In this document: one piece after another, positions 25,501-37,495 of the stretch
Numbering within the stretch: position 1 is the first letter of the stretch
Layout of the letters: every line of letters starts with the position of its first letter
Source: Argentina anserina
Taxonomy: Eukaryota; Streptophyta; Magnoliopsida; Rosales; Rosaceae
Reading direction: 5' to 3'
Assembly (NCBI RefSeq): GCF_933775445.1
Contig: NC_065877.1
Coordinates: forward strand, 14,136,001 to 14,200,000
DNA: 64,000 nucleotides
Position numbers and translations under genes: made by a program
Notes under the pieces: model-generated
The model's database searches: none
What the model saw: only the letters and a program-made list of their open reading frames with translations
What the model was told of the DNA's origin: nothing

Positions 25501-26600
25501 ATGCCATAAGGGAAGACCCGTTACCAAGATGCGAACACCAAAACCCGTTTGCATATATGAAATAACCTAACTTTTTCACCGATCGTGCGCGGTCTCCCTA
25601 AGAAAATCTATTTGGCAAAGCTCCGATCAATGGGGTTTTAATATGTTAAAACACCTCTTTTGTAGTTTACCGTAGGTACGAACGAGCAAACCATGTTCAA
25701 AATAGATGAAATATTTACGGGTTTCCTAAATATATATATTGATCACATCTGCTAGTGTCGATCGACCATATTTCGAACTGGAGTTGTCGATCGCTGAAGT
25801 GTCTACTAATGTATCATAACTTTTATATTAGGTTTATAATAAAACTATCGCATTATGAAGCGACTTAATGAATGAGACTTATAGGGATCGATCGACACCA
25901 TCTGATGTGATCGGTATATATATTTAGTGATCCTATTAAAATTTCATCCAATTCAGATCTCGTTTAACCGTCGGAATTTCCGATAAATTAAAAACTCCAC
26001 AAATATGCGTTAAGGGAAGACCCATTACCAAGATGCGAACACCGAAAGCCGTTTGCATATTTGAAGTTACCTAATTTTTGTCACCGATCATGCGCGGTCT
26101 CAAAGAGGAAACCCATTTGGTTAAGCCCCGGTCAATAAGGTTTTATTATGTCAAAACGCATCTTTTTTGGTTTACCGTAGGTATATACGGTTAAATGAAG
26201 TTCAAAACGAACACAATTTTTATATGGTTTCTAAATATATATATCGATCACATCTATTGGTGTCGATCGACAATATTTCGAAACTATAATTTATCTGTGA
26301 CTTTTTTTTAATGAATGTTTTCTAATAATTATTTTATTGTTCCAAACCCTTAAGTAAGAGTGTTATTTTTTTCTTCTAATACAAGCTCGTAAGGTCCGGC
26401 CTTTAAAAACCTTTAAGACCCAACCCGTAAAACCCCGCATGACCCGCTTTAAGTGGGCGGGTTTGAATATTCATATTTGTGAAAATACCCGATCTGACCC
26501 GGTCTATTACTTATTTAAATTTACTAAAATTTGACTAGGCCTGATTTAGGCCCGCCGCTAATGCGCTGGGCCGGCTTGGCCCGCCCGTTGAGGAGCCCTA
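22594..26600. mobile_element. Non-autonomous hAT-like element carrying a tandem array
   Basis: The 4.0-kb element has ends TAGGCCTCATCA (left) and TAGGGCTCCTCA (right, minus strand), matching at 10 of 12 positions. It is bordered by TATGTAAC and TATGTATG, an 8-bp target duplication with two differences, as expected for an older hAT insertion. GC-rich subterminal segments (GGCCCG/CGGGCC words at 22614-22755 and 26395-26590) are characteristic of plant hAT elements. The interior is almost entirely the tandem array at about 22780-26290. No transposase frame is present. Confidence 0.65.
22780..26290. repeat. Seven-copy tandem array, unit about 507 bp
   Basis: The marker GATCGATCGACACC (GATCAATCGACACC in copy 5) recurs at 22841, 23356, 23861, 24365, 24872, 25382 and 25886, giving periods of 515, 505, 504, 507, 510 and 504 bp. 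Each unit contains an imperfect inverted repeat of about 36 bp: TCGATCGACACC...GATCGGTATATATA near its start and TATATATACCGATC...GTGTCGATCGA about 330 bp later. Copies differ by point changes and small indels, and the last is cut short near 26285. The ORFs at 24090-25135 shift between units and look non-coding. Confidence 0.85.
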
Positions 26601-26608
26601 TATGTATG

Positions 26609-27497
26609 AATGTATGATTAACACGACAATGTCATATATTAAATTCTCTTAAAACATGAAGCAGCTCCACTTAGTGTTCATCCAAGACAGTCATAAAGCA
26701 GCTTCAAAATAGTAAGAAAAAACACCGGGGAGACCTGATTTACCAATTACCAGGCTCAATCCCACTTCTTGATAAGAAATGATAAAAATAAAACAATTAT
26801 TTATTGTTTGATCTGGAATTACCTCGAGAAAAGCAGAGAGCTGCAGGTTGACTCAATAAGCCAAAAATACCTTCTTCTCCCTGTTGATGACAACCCTAAT
26901 ATGACAGCAACACTAAACCCCAGCATCACTAAACCCGAAATCAGTTACATACCTGCATTCGATGATTCAAAGTGAGTTTGATTATACTTTTTGACAAAAC
27001 CCATAACATTTAGGGTTTGAAAGGGGAAGCAGAACCAATGGGTCACAACGACAAAATCGATCACAAAACCGAACATAATGGAGAGACAAAGAAGAAGATC
27101 CGTACGTTACCGATTACTATCATAATCCAGATTTTTTTTTTGGAAAGAAGGTTTTCATCGAAGGTTGAAGATGGAGAGCGAGAGAGAAGGGGGAAATCTG
27201 ACGTGTGGATTCACATCGACCTTCTATACCCTGGTGAATGCCAGGACTATTCGAGGGTAAACCTGTAATTCAAATCAACAGAACAATAATGGGGACAAAG
27301 ATAACTTGTTCAAAAAAATCATTTTTTTATATATTAGAAATTAAATGAAACTTAAAAATATTAAATGCAAATAATAATGTGAATAAATAAGATAAAGTTG
27401 ATCAAACACACTGAGAACTACAGTTCATCAACAATAGCTATAAGCTAAGACAATTTTTGCAGTCAGATCATGCATACTTGCACACAATCTTTTTTTT
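26609..27497. other. Intergenic, nothing firm
   Basis: Two short plus-strand ORFs (26769-26975 and 27017-27268) have no recognisable domain. A 5'-UTR-like ACATTTAGGGTTTG at about 27009 and a GA-rich stretch at about 27170-27190 could mark an old gene edge, but no exon structure can be supported. Confidence 0.3.
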
Positions 27498-27502
27498 ATC
27501 TT

Positions 27503-29054
27503 TGATGAGTGCTCGATTACTCGACATCAATATTTAACCATGTAAGCATCATTAGTAGTATAAAGCAAGAGGGTATCGTTCACAAACCGGGGATCCAGCC
27601 AGGGCTTAGGATCACAACACTTAACACGAATTCATAAAGATATAAAAGATTTGATTTATATGATCGGATTGAGATATAAAAACAGTAAATAAAACCTAAA
27701 CTAATATATACATGTGATCAACCAACCAACACATAAGCAATCACCAAAACAACTCACATAAAGAAATCGAAACAAGTTCTATGTCCCTCTTTAGAATCAT
27801 GTCGAGACTAGTCCATGAACAACTAAGGTTGAATCATACAATTGAAGTTCCAAATCAGTAACCTATAGGCATAGACACTTAACACATTCAAGTCTTGCCA
27901 CTCGGCTTCATTGAAATCTAACATGTTCATCTTACCATACAATCCCAAAGCCATGCATATCGAATTCATCAAGTATGTCACCTACTTAACCCCCAATCAT
28001 GCAATTTCGAAAATCATATAGAAAAGAATAAACATGTTCATGGCATAAGTCCTTAATCCAACAACCTAAATATCATGCTACAATCGTATACATAACATCA
28101 AGATATCGAAATTGATCAAGAACAGGACTCGGCAGAAACCAAAAACAGAAAATCCATAAAACTAAAACATAAATTCGAATCTTTATATAAATTGAATCAA
28201 GTAGCTATTTCATAGACAAAATTGAAACATGATTACAAGCTCATCCAAGAACAAGAACAAAACCAAAACCGAATTGAAACAAAGAGAGAATCATGGTTAC
28301 ACTTTATCAATCAATCGATTCTACAAGGTGTAGCCAAGACTTCTAGGGGAATGGAACCTCTTCTCAATCGTGCTTGAAGGCTATAGATGAAGGTGGGGAA
28401 TGGTGGAATCGGGTTTAGGATTTCTTGGAAGGGTGAGGGATTAATTCGTCAGAGCTAGGCTTGTGCTTGTGTGCAAGGTTGATGATGATGAATGGGGAGG
28501 CCGAGCCTCTATATGTAGGAGTCTATGAAGCCCTCTTGCCGTCCCTTAAGGAGATAGAAACCAATTGGGAAGCTGAAATCTTCTTTGATATAGATTTTGA
28601 TTCATGTACTCCAAATCCAACTTGATATAGGAAACCAAATCCAATAGGGAAACATATATGGGCTGCACAACATCTCTCCTTGTTCCAACTAGGAGTAGCT
28701 AGGCCGGCCTCTTCTTCAACTCGAACATGATTTCCTTATCTCACTAGGAATGCATCACGGCATCTCTACTCCTTTTCCAAGTATGATTTGTCTTTCCTGA
28801 AAAGAAATCGACGATTAAGGAATATGAAAGAATGAAAATAGGAAAGTAGAGTCCTAGTCGAGTAAAGAATCATAGATCAATAAGGATTTCTAACACTTAC
28901 CACAATTTCATCATCAAATCATCTACATTCGAAATAGCTCTCCTTAGAACATACAAATGACAAATATAAACCTAAAAACAACTAAATAAGAAGTAACAAA
29001 GCATAAGAATATGACATATAAACATTAAGAACGTCACACTTTGTGCTCCTATCA
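27503..29054 (-). repeat. LTR of the LARD (inferred 3' LTR, minus orientation)
   Basis: This 1552-bp copy starts TGATGAGTGCTCGATTACTC and ends GTGCTCCTATCA. It aligns collinearly with 31904-33478. A hand count gives roughly 30 substitutions plus two indels (14 nt and 9 nt, which account for the whole length difference), about 2 percent divergence. Confidence 0.85.
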
Positions 29055-31903
29055 ACAACCCCACACTTAGACTTTGCTAGTCCCTTAGCAAACACTAAAA
29101 AGGGAAATCAAAACATAAAACAAAAACAAGAATAACGACACTACTAATGCTAACGATACACATACTATTGCCTTCAACATTTTGTCTCAGAGATCTTCAA
29201 ACTCATAGCATCAAGAATAACACTCAATCGAAATATATAAGATGAATTCAATGGTTAATAAACATGAGATTTGGTTTACAAGTAAGACATGTCAGAAACA
29301 AATGTGATATTAAGCTCGACATGTTCAAAACAAATTCAAATTCAACTCACAAAGGATATGCACTCCAAATCTTTTCTCTCAAGAACATGTCATATGCTTA
29401 AAATCTTTTCACACACAAGAGTTATAAACATAGTGAATTCGAAAACCTCATGAAAGATACCAATCATATGCACAAATGAACCCAAACCATATGCTTACTC
29501 ATGAAACAAACTCCACAAATCAAGAGCTACTCATTTTAAGAATCATGCTGATCTTTAGAAAAGGATAGGTTTAGGCTTGGCATGGATATATTTTCAAGGT
29601 AAAGGAATCACAAAGGTCATCCTCAAGACTTAACAGAGCAAAACATCCACCTTATGTTGCCATACTCCATAAAACAAGGGCCAAATTTCATCATGTTGGA
29701 CCCATCCTTCACTTTAAACGTTGTGAAAACGAACAAAGGCTAAAGTATAACATTATTGAGCCTTCAACAAATACATCACAACTCCAAATTCACATAAACA
29801 AGTGCCATGCCGTGATTTCTTTCCATTCTTTTCATTTTTTTTCAAACCGTGTACATATCTTTTTCTCTTCTCTTTTTCTCACGGCATCATTCATTTTTTC
29901 TCTTTTTCATACTCTTTTCACGACATAACATGCATACAATAGCATAACCCCACACTTGAATCAAATCATCACTCCATATTAACACCAAGAATCGGCTCTG
30001 CCAAGCCTCAAAGACAAGGTAGAGATATAACTATACTAAGTAAGGATATAACATGTTGGTAACGAAAGAAAAGGCTTAACGTAGGCTCACAGGGGTTAAC
30101 AACTAAGGTGTCCCAATCAAGGCTCAAATAGGGATATATGGCTTTTTGGCTTAAGTGGTGGAAATCCTAAAAAGATCCAACAATCCTTTTCAAAATCAGA
30201 GTATATTATGACATAAAGCTTCGAAAGTTTCATAAAATAAGTTCTAGTATTCTCTAGTTCATTGCAATTCTATGGCATATGAATTGATCAAAATAGATGT
30301 AATGAGGTTATAAAGTCAAGAAACGATAGAATAAACTCTCCAAAGAAAGACACATATATATGGCTCGAAACTCACATAGGTTACATGAATTCAAACAAGT
30401 AAGGAACACGCTCATTATGTACCTAAGTTTCAAAATCCTCATCTACTACATGTTCGTACAAAATCTACACATCGATTAACCATCAAATAACAATAAAGTT
30501 CATTTCAATATCATGATCATCTATCCATCATAAATTCAAAGATCAACTCATCCTAAACAGTTAAAGACATACCTAGGACTCAAAACAAAAACAAAACAAC
30601 TTCAAAAATCGAAAAACAAAACCAAAAAGGACACTAAAAATCGAAAATCAAAACAACAAAATTGAAACACATAAGCATCAAACAATAGAATACAACAAAT
30701 GATGTATACCCCACCCCACACATAAAACTTACATTGCCCTCAATGTACAATATGATAAGCAACGGAAATTAAAAAGAGATAAGGGATAAGAAAATGCAAA
30801 CACTCGTTGATGGCTCCTTCATTGGCTTAAGTTTAGAGTCTATAGCCTAGACTTCTTCTTACAACAACTTCCTTCTCCTAACTCAACTAGGAATCCATCT
30901 CTCTCTACTTTTAGAAATTCCAATCCGGATGGAAATCTCCTTCTTGATGACACACGCACGCTTTCCTTGTTCGACTAGGAGTGTCATGGCCACTCCTCTC
31001 CTAATCCAACTAGGAATTGATATTGTCATCTCCTTAATTTACTCCATGGATCTGTTAAGCATCGGTGGTATCTTCAACATTGGGGAAATGTACACAAGCA
31101 AGAACATTAGTTGAAACTAATCAACTTAAGTTAGAAAACTTACCTTATCATGCACGACATGATCAACTTGGGAAAAGGACACGACGTCCTTGGCTTTGGA
31201 AGGAACGGCCTTCTTTGGTGGTGGCATGAGAGTATCGAACCCTCTCACTCTTCGTATAAAAGAATACAAAAATCATACAAGAAAGATACAAGGTTTTGTT
31301 CAAAAAATTTTCACAAACGTTTTTCAATCAATTTCATGCTTATACATTCTTAAGTTGTCATTCAAACGATTGAATGATCGATTGATTCTAAGTTGTAAAC
31401 CAAGGTGGACGTGCGGCCTAAGTATGGATACCTAGACACAAGTCTGAATCGTTGTTTCAAAAGGCCGGATAGCTAATTCAGAGATAGTGAACATGGTAGG
31501 ACTCATTTGTTGAACTACAGAGGGCAAGCCCTCTATCGACTCCATCACCGAGATGTATGTCAGTCAATAGTTCTATGAGATCCAATTTTGGTCCCATGCA
31601 CCAGAGTAATGAAAAAACGTGCCGCTTACTCAGCTGGAAACAAACTTGGATGTTAGACAAATCTCCAAGTGTTAATAAAACCCGCCCTCAACCTCATGCA
31701 AAAAATTTGGAAGAAAACATGAGGGGTTAAGGCTAATATTAACAAAAAGGACTTTACCTATTCCGTTCGTTTTACAACCTACAACAATCATTCACTCAAT
31801 CATCTAAGCAACATCTTAAGATAAAATTACTATACATTATAAGAAAATAAGATAAGAATATACAAATGTATAATATGAACAGTGAATTCGAAATTAAAAG
31901 ATT

Positions 31904-33478
31904 TGATGAGTGCTCGATTACTCGACATCAATATTTAACCATGTAAGCATCATTAGTAGTATAAAGCAAGAGGGTATCGTTCACAAACCGGGGATCCAGC
32001 CAGGGCTTAGGATCACAACACTTAACACGAATTCATAAAGATATAAAAGATTTGATTTATATGATCGGATTGAGATATAAAAACAGTAAATAAAACCTAA
32101 ACTAATATATACATGTGATCAACCAACCAACACATAAGCAATCACCAAAACAACTCACATAAAGAAATCGAAACAAGTTCTATGTCCCTCTTCAGAATCA
32201 TGCCGAGACTAGTCCATGAACAACTAAGGTTGAATCATGCAATTGAAGTTCCAAATCAGTAACCTATAGGCATAGACACTTAACACATTCAAGTCTTGCC
32301 ACTCGGCTTCATTGAAATCTAACATGTTCATCTTACCATATAATCCCAAAGCCATGCATATCGAATTCATCAAGTATGTCACCTACTTAACCCCCAATCA
32401 TGCAATTTTGAAAATCATATAGAAAAGAATAAACATGTTCATGGCATAAGTCTTTAATCTAACAACCTAAATATCATGCTACAATCGTATACATAACATA
32501 AAGATATCAGAATTGATCAAGAACAGGACTCGGCAGAAACCAAAAACAAAAAATCCATAAAACTAAAACATAAATTCGAATCTTTATATAAATTGAATCA
32601 AGTAGCTATTTCATAGACAAAATTGAAACATGATTACACTACACAAATCGCAAGCTCATCCAAGAACAAGAACAAAACCAAAACCGAATTGAAACAAAGA
32701 GAGAATCATAGTTACACTTTATCAATCAATCGATTCTACAAGGTGTAGCCAAGACTTCTAGGGGAATGGAACCTCTTCTCAATCGTGCTTGAAGGCTATA
32801 GATGAAGGTGGGGAATGGTGGAATCGGGTTTAGGATTTCTTGGAAGGGTGAGGGATTAATTCGGCAGAGCTAGGCTTGTGCTTGTGTGCAAGGTTGATGA
32901 TGATGAATGGGGAGGCCGAGCCTCTATATGTAGGAGTCTATGAAGCCCTCTTGCCGTCCCTTAAGGAGATAGAAACCAATTGGGAAGCTGAAATCTTCTT
33001 TGATATAGATTTTGATTCATGTACTCCAAATCCAACTTGATATAGGAAACCAAATCCAATAGGGAAACATATATGGGCTGCACGGCATCTCTCCTTGTTC
33101 CAACTAGGAGTAGCTAGGCCGGCCTCTTCTTCTCATTCTTCAACTCGAACATGATTTCCTTATCTCACTAGGAATGCATCACGACATCTCTACTCATTTT
33201 CCAAGTATGATTTGTCTTTCCTAAAAAGAAATCGACGATTAAAGAATAGGAAAAAATGAAAATAGGAAAGTAGAATCCTAGTCGAGTAAGGAATCCTAGC
33301 TCAATAAAGATTTCTAACACTTAGCACAATTTCATCATCAAATCATCTACATTCGAAATAGCTCTCCTTAGAACATATAAATGACAAATATAAACCTAAA
33401 AACAACTAAATAAGAAGTAACAAAGCATAAGAATAGGGCATATAAACATTAAGAACATCACACTTTGTGCTCTTATCA
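31904..33478 (-). repeat. LTR of the LARD (inferred 5' LTR, minus orientation)
   Basis: This 1575-bp copy is otherwise identical in structure to the other LTR. It carries 14 extra nt near 32637-32650 and 9 extra nt near 33131-33139. It is followed directly by the ATCTT target duplication. Confidence 0.85.
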
Positions 33479-33483
33479 ATCTT

Positions 33484-33970
33484 ACAAATCAAAAAAAAAA
33501 ATGATTCCTTTTGGGGAATTAAGCAATTACATAAGATCTTCAATCTTTGCATAAAATTATAACGAACAGTAAAACTACCAAACATTAAGTTTAAGATTTT
33601 CCAAGAGAATACCAAAAACATATCTAGTTGAACTTAATAGTTAGACTTTAATACACTAAAGATTAAACTAGAGATTAGACGTCATTTTTTGTGGATCATC
33701 TACTATTGCTATATGATACAATAATTTAATTATTTTGTAAGCAAACACTAAACTGGTCATTTTGTAAGTAAACATTACTAGTGACTATTTTTAAAATCTT
33801 TGTACTGAGTAGCATGCCACTACCATTCATTTTATGTGTGATAACCTAACTACAAGAGTCTTCAACACTAATCAAGGATCTTCAAGGTTTGAGTCTTCAA
33901 ATCTTCATAATTAAACCTGTCAAAAACAACTTAGATGGCCTAAAGCAACTAGCAAAAGTGGCTAATAATG
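33484..33970. other. Spacer, nothing recognised
   Basis: AT-rich spacer containing an A run and no supported gene. Confidence 0.3.
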
Positions 33971-34172
33971 TGTTTAAGAAGAAATATGATAAGCATAAAT
34001 AGAGAATAAAGAGATAATCTTATTCATTAATAGGACCCTATATTTATAGAGAATATAATAATTAGGAAACCCATCTCTATTTGTAATAGCAAACCTATTA
34101 CTACATGGAACTTGATGTTCCTATCCTAAGTGGAATAGACCAAGGCACACATAGAGTGAATATCCTAGAACA
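33971..34172 (-). mobile_element. Copia LTR relic (solo or truncated)
   Basis: A block from TGTTTAAGAAGAAATATG to TATCCTAGAACA matches the LTR at 14909-15127, sharing AGAATAAAGAGATAAT, TTATTCATTAATAG and CCTAAGTGGAATAGACC. The TGTT...AACA termini fit a Copia LTR. No matching target duplication is seen (TAATG versus ACAAT), so one edge may be lost. Confidence 0.5.
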
Positions 34173-34634
34173 ACAATAGTCGTTTTAGCCTCTTATGTAA
34201 GGGATTACACGGTATGCTTATGATAGGTGTAAGTGTAACCAAACCTTACTGTAGGTGGTATATATCACATTACTACATGGAACCACATTGTAATTGAAGC
34301 AATTTAGAATATTTGGAACATGTTCTTTGGGCGCCGCGCTTGACCAGTGGCTGACCCAGGATCTTGGGTAAATATGAGTAGACTACAAGTATGAACCAAA
34401 AAAATACCTCAAGTGACAAGTATTAGATTTTGAAAAAAAAAAGATTGATATACTCGCTGGACTCTTTATAGAACAAGAATTATGCCCCACCGAATAATAT
34501 TGACAAATGATAACGATAACAATAAATGCATGAATGCATCAATAATTTTGCTATAGCCCAAATTCGGTCACAACCATCAATACATTTATGTGATCAATGC
34601 AACTGTGAGTACATTTGAAACATCTTAAAGTCTA

Positions 34635-36260
34635 AGAAGCACAGATACAGACACGAGTGTTCGTATTTGATACAATTCGATACGCGGACACCCCACATGA
34701 AATTTTTATTGGATACGGACATGTTAATTACATATTTGTTTTAAATATATATACCTAATTAAGAAGAAAAAGAAGTAATATCATCTTCAAAATCGGTCAT
34801 TTTTTCAATGCAAGTCTGCAACATCAAAAAATGATAAGTAATTGTAAAAAAAAAAATCTTTTCTTTACGATTTCAGTTCTCAATTTTTCTTTAAGATGTC
34901 TATTACAAATGTCTAGAAGACACTATTTGCAAATACCTTACCTAACTACTTCATTTTTAGCTAAAACATTTATTGCACAAAAATCAGTTAGAAAAACCTA
35001 GAAAGTGTTGAACGAAGATCTAGAGCATCTCCATATGTAGATGCCTCCCCCACCTGTAACTAAATGATAACTATTTTCATTGATTTTGCATTCTTATTTT
35101 CAAGTTCATAAGTATTTAGATTTGAAATAATAATTGTGAAATTATTTTGGAAAAACAAAAAAGACTTGTATTTGATATATGCACAATCTAATTTGTATGT
35201 CATGAATACCAAAGTTAATTTCCATTTTCACCTAGAATACCAATATCAATATAGATCATGATTCTAAAGCTAAATACGCTAAATACTGACATGTTGTTAG
35301 CTTGTTTAGATATAATACTAACTCAACTGTGAAGTTCCTACTAAACTTCACAAATCCTAGCCTAGTAGGAACTGCACAAAGATGACCAGCCACAACTACT
35401 TTATTCAGAAACACAATCTTATAAGGACATCTCCAGCTTCAGGATACAGAGCCAGACACTCATAATTGAACTATAATATAACTATTATTATCAAGCTTTT
35501 TTGCTTCAATTTAGCACCAGATTACCAATCAAATACTTGAACTCAAAATACTCCATCACTAACAAACAACAACGTCTCTCAATTTCAACAACAATAGATC
35601 ACCAAAGACTAATAAGCTGCACATGATCTTGCACTAGCAAACAACAACGTCTCTCTATTTCAAGTTTTCAACACTTACAATTTGATCCAAACTAAAAACA
35701 ATGATACAAATCGGCAGCATAAACACTTCAATTATATAAACATACCACTTCAATTATATAAACACTTCAATTATATAAATTAAAAGCAATGATACAAATT
35801 GGCAGTAAGGTTGAATTTTTTTTATCTAAAATGGTGAACCCAAAATCATCAAACAAAAACCCAATCAAACTACAACTACTACAAGTCTACAATACACTCA
35901 ATCATAGAAACAAAAATTTAAGATCGAAATAGTGACCTGGGAGAAGGGAAGGAGAAGTGCTGAGTAGGAGGAACAGTGGGCGGCCGCGTTGGAGATAGGT
36001 CGGAGGGATGGAGCGAAACCGAAGGTGGTGACGAGGAAGAGGCTCGGAGGTTGAAAGCAATGAGTCTTAGCAAGAAGCCAAGAAGGCTGCGTAGTGAGAG
36101 ACTGAAAGGATTTTGGTCCAATAAGGACCAAATACCCCACCATGTCTTTCTTGGACACACACTTGTCTATTACGTATTACAACGTGTCCAAGCCGTGTCC
36201 ATGATTTGTTTGCGTGTCTGAGTGATACGCAGCCCAGACATCGTGTCCATGATTCTTTGG
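34635..36260. mobile_element. Probable non-autonomous Mutator-like element
   Basis: TTAAAGTCTA stands immediately before (34625-34634) and after (36261-36270) this 1626-bp segment, a 9-10 bp duplication as expected for a MULE. The ends are related inverted repeats: AGAAGCACAGATACAGACACG at the left, and AGAATCATGGACACGATGTC on the minus strand, 4 nt in from the right edge. Dense GACACG/GTGTCC words follow at both ends. A GC-rich block at 35930-36120 resembles a plant first exon and may be captured host sequence, but no protein is recognisable. A separate tandem copy of the flank (GAATACATTTGAAACATC) at about 36285 complicates the right edge. Confidence 0.5.
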
Positions 36261-36599
36261 TTAAAGTCTATAATTAATGCAATTGTGAATACATTTGAAA
36301 CATCTTAAAGTCTATAAATATATATCATCGCCACTTTCAAATAACAATTGATCTAAACAATATTAAATTTCTTAAAAATTTCATTATAAACTCACAGACC
36401 AAAACAAAAACATTGAAATTCAGATTTTCCAAAATATATAGACATTTTGTTTTGTATTCTTCATTTTACCAATGATCGTTGACTGAGTAGACCTTCCAAC
36501 ATAACTAGAGTGGGCAACAAGTCAACCATCTTGAGCAGGCAAGTGTAAGTGCGTGACCAGTAATCCAGTACCATTGCAAAGATTTAAAAATGACAACAG

Positions 36600-36680
36600 C
36601 GTCGACAGCAGAATCGAACCTTCGCGGGCGAAGCCCAACAGATTTCAAGTCTGTCTCCTTAACCACTCGGACATATCGAT
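36600..36680 (-). tRNA. tRNA-Ser (anticodon UGA), degenerate, probably a pseudogene
   Basis: An 81-nt minus-strand sequence folds as a type II tRNA with a long variable arm (GGGCTTCGCCC) and anticodon loop CTTGAAA, giving UGA (serine). The D-arm GTCCGAGTGGTTAAGGAGAC and box-A/box-B-like sequences are well kept, no intron is present, and a Pol III-type TTTTT lies about 10 nt past the 3' end (36586-36590). Defects: the first acceptor pair is A-C instead of G-C, the T-stem has an A-G mismatch, and the T-loop (TTCGAT) has 6 nt instead of 7. It is one nt shorter than usual plant tRNA-Ser(UGA). Confidence 0.75.
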
Positions 36681-37120
36681 TGCTTATCCATAAACCCCAG
36701 TTCAAGCAATATTTGATGACAAACATCATTCTCAATATTTAAGAAAACACCAAAGAAAATTAATTTATGTGAGGTGTCACATTGAATGGTGTATAACTTT
36801 ATCTTTTAGTTTTGAATGATCTTTTAAGACTTTAAGGCAGGCAGGTATGATTAGCCAAATATGGTAAGCTAAGGCTGACCTAATTATAATTTTAAGGGGA
36901 TGAGGTGAGAGCTGATTCGATCAAATTGATAAAGAGCATGAGATATATATCGACTTCACAGAGCTCCGGTTGTGGAGTGAAGCCTAAGTAACAATAAGCT
37001 CAAGTACCTTTTTTTTTAAAAGCTCAAGTACCCTTTTATTTGTTATCGATATAATTAGCTCGATTGTTCTATGACATATTTCAAAATTTCGAAAAGTTTT
37101 TATTATAGTTATATATAATA
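36681..37120. other. Spacer between tRNA and Copia element
   Basis: AT-rich and gene-free. A small repeat of AAGCTCAAGTACC occurs at about 36999 and 37020. Confidence 0.3.
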
Positions 37121-37125
37121 ATATT

Positions 37126-37314
37126 TCGTGCAGTATGATAAATACAAGAGTAATTTGGGTAATAACTGTATCTTCATTGAATGATATGTGAGTCTATATA
37201 TAGACATAATCCCATAAGATATTAAATCCTAATCTAATACGGAGATTCAAATCTATCTATAACATGAAACTTAATTAGACTAAGCTAAGGTAGAATAATA
37301 ATTTTCCTGGAACA
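37126..37314 (-). repeat. 3' LTR of the nested Copia element
   Basis: This 189-bp LTR has, on the plus strand, TCGTGCAGTATGAT at the left edge (the expected TG mutated to TC) and TTTTCCTGGAACA at the right. It shares AATACGGAGAT, GAATGATAT and ACTTAATTAGA with 59023-59216. Beyond it lies the typical GTTGCCTCTAAAAACCTTATT sequence of Copia 3' ends. Confidence 0.7.
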
Positions 37315-37495
37315 CTCCTCCTTGTGTCGCATGCTTATGTTGCATGGCGTACAACGTTGCCTCTAAAAACCTTATTAAGCAAAACAAAAACTTCGTGGGT
37401 AAAACAAAAGCTTGATCGAAGAAAATAAGAGCATAACACACCAACTATTAATGATCTTAACATGTGATGTAAACACTTATGAAGTTTATCAAACT

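Larger units (their letters stand above)
27503..33478 (-). mobile_element. Complete non-coding LTR retrotransposon (LARD type)
   Basis: This 5976-bp element is bounded by the perfect 5-bp target duplication ATCTT (27498-27502 and 33479-33483). It has two LTRs (27503-29054 and 31904-33478) around a 2.85-kb interior with no gag or pol reading frame. Orientation is inferred as minus because a purine-rich tract (CTAAGTGTGGGGTTG on the minus strand) abuts the LTR at 29055. Similar TGTGGGG tracts at about 29946-29958 and 30709-30722, and an ACATTGAGGGCAATGT word at 30731-30746, recall the region after pol in Athila/Tat-like Gypsy elements. No clear primer-binding site was found beside the other LTR. 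It must have been mobilised by proteins supplied in trans. Confidence 0.85.

Noticed and set aside
31222..31241. TGGCATGAGAGTATCGAACC as a tRNA primer-binding site for the LARD
   Set aside because: It starts with TGG and ends T-arm-like, but lies about 660 bp from the nearer LTR and on the strand opposite to the orientation implied by the purine tract.
36505..36735. 76-codon minus-strand ORF
   Set aside because: It runs straight through the tRNA-Ser sequence and is a chance frame.
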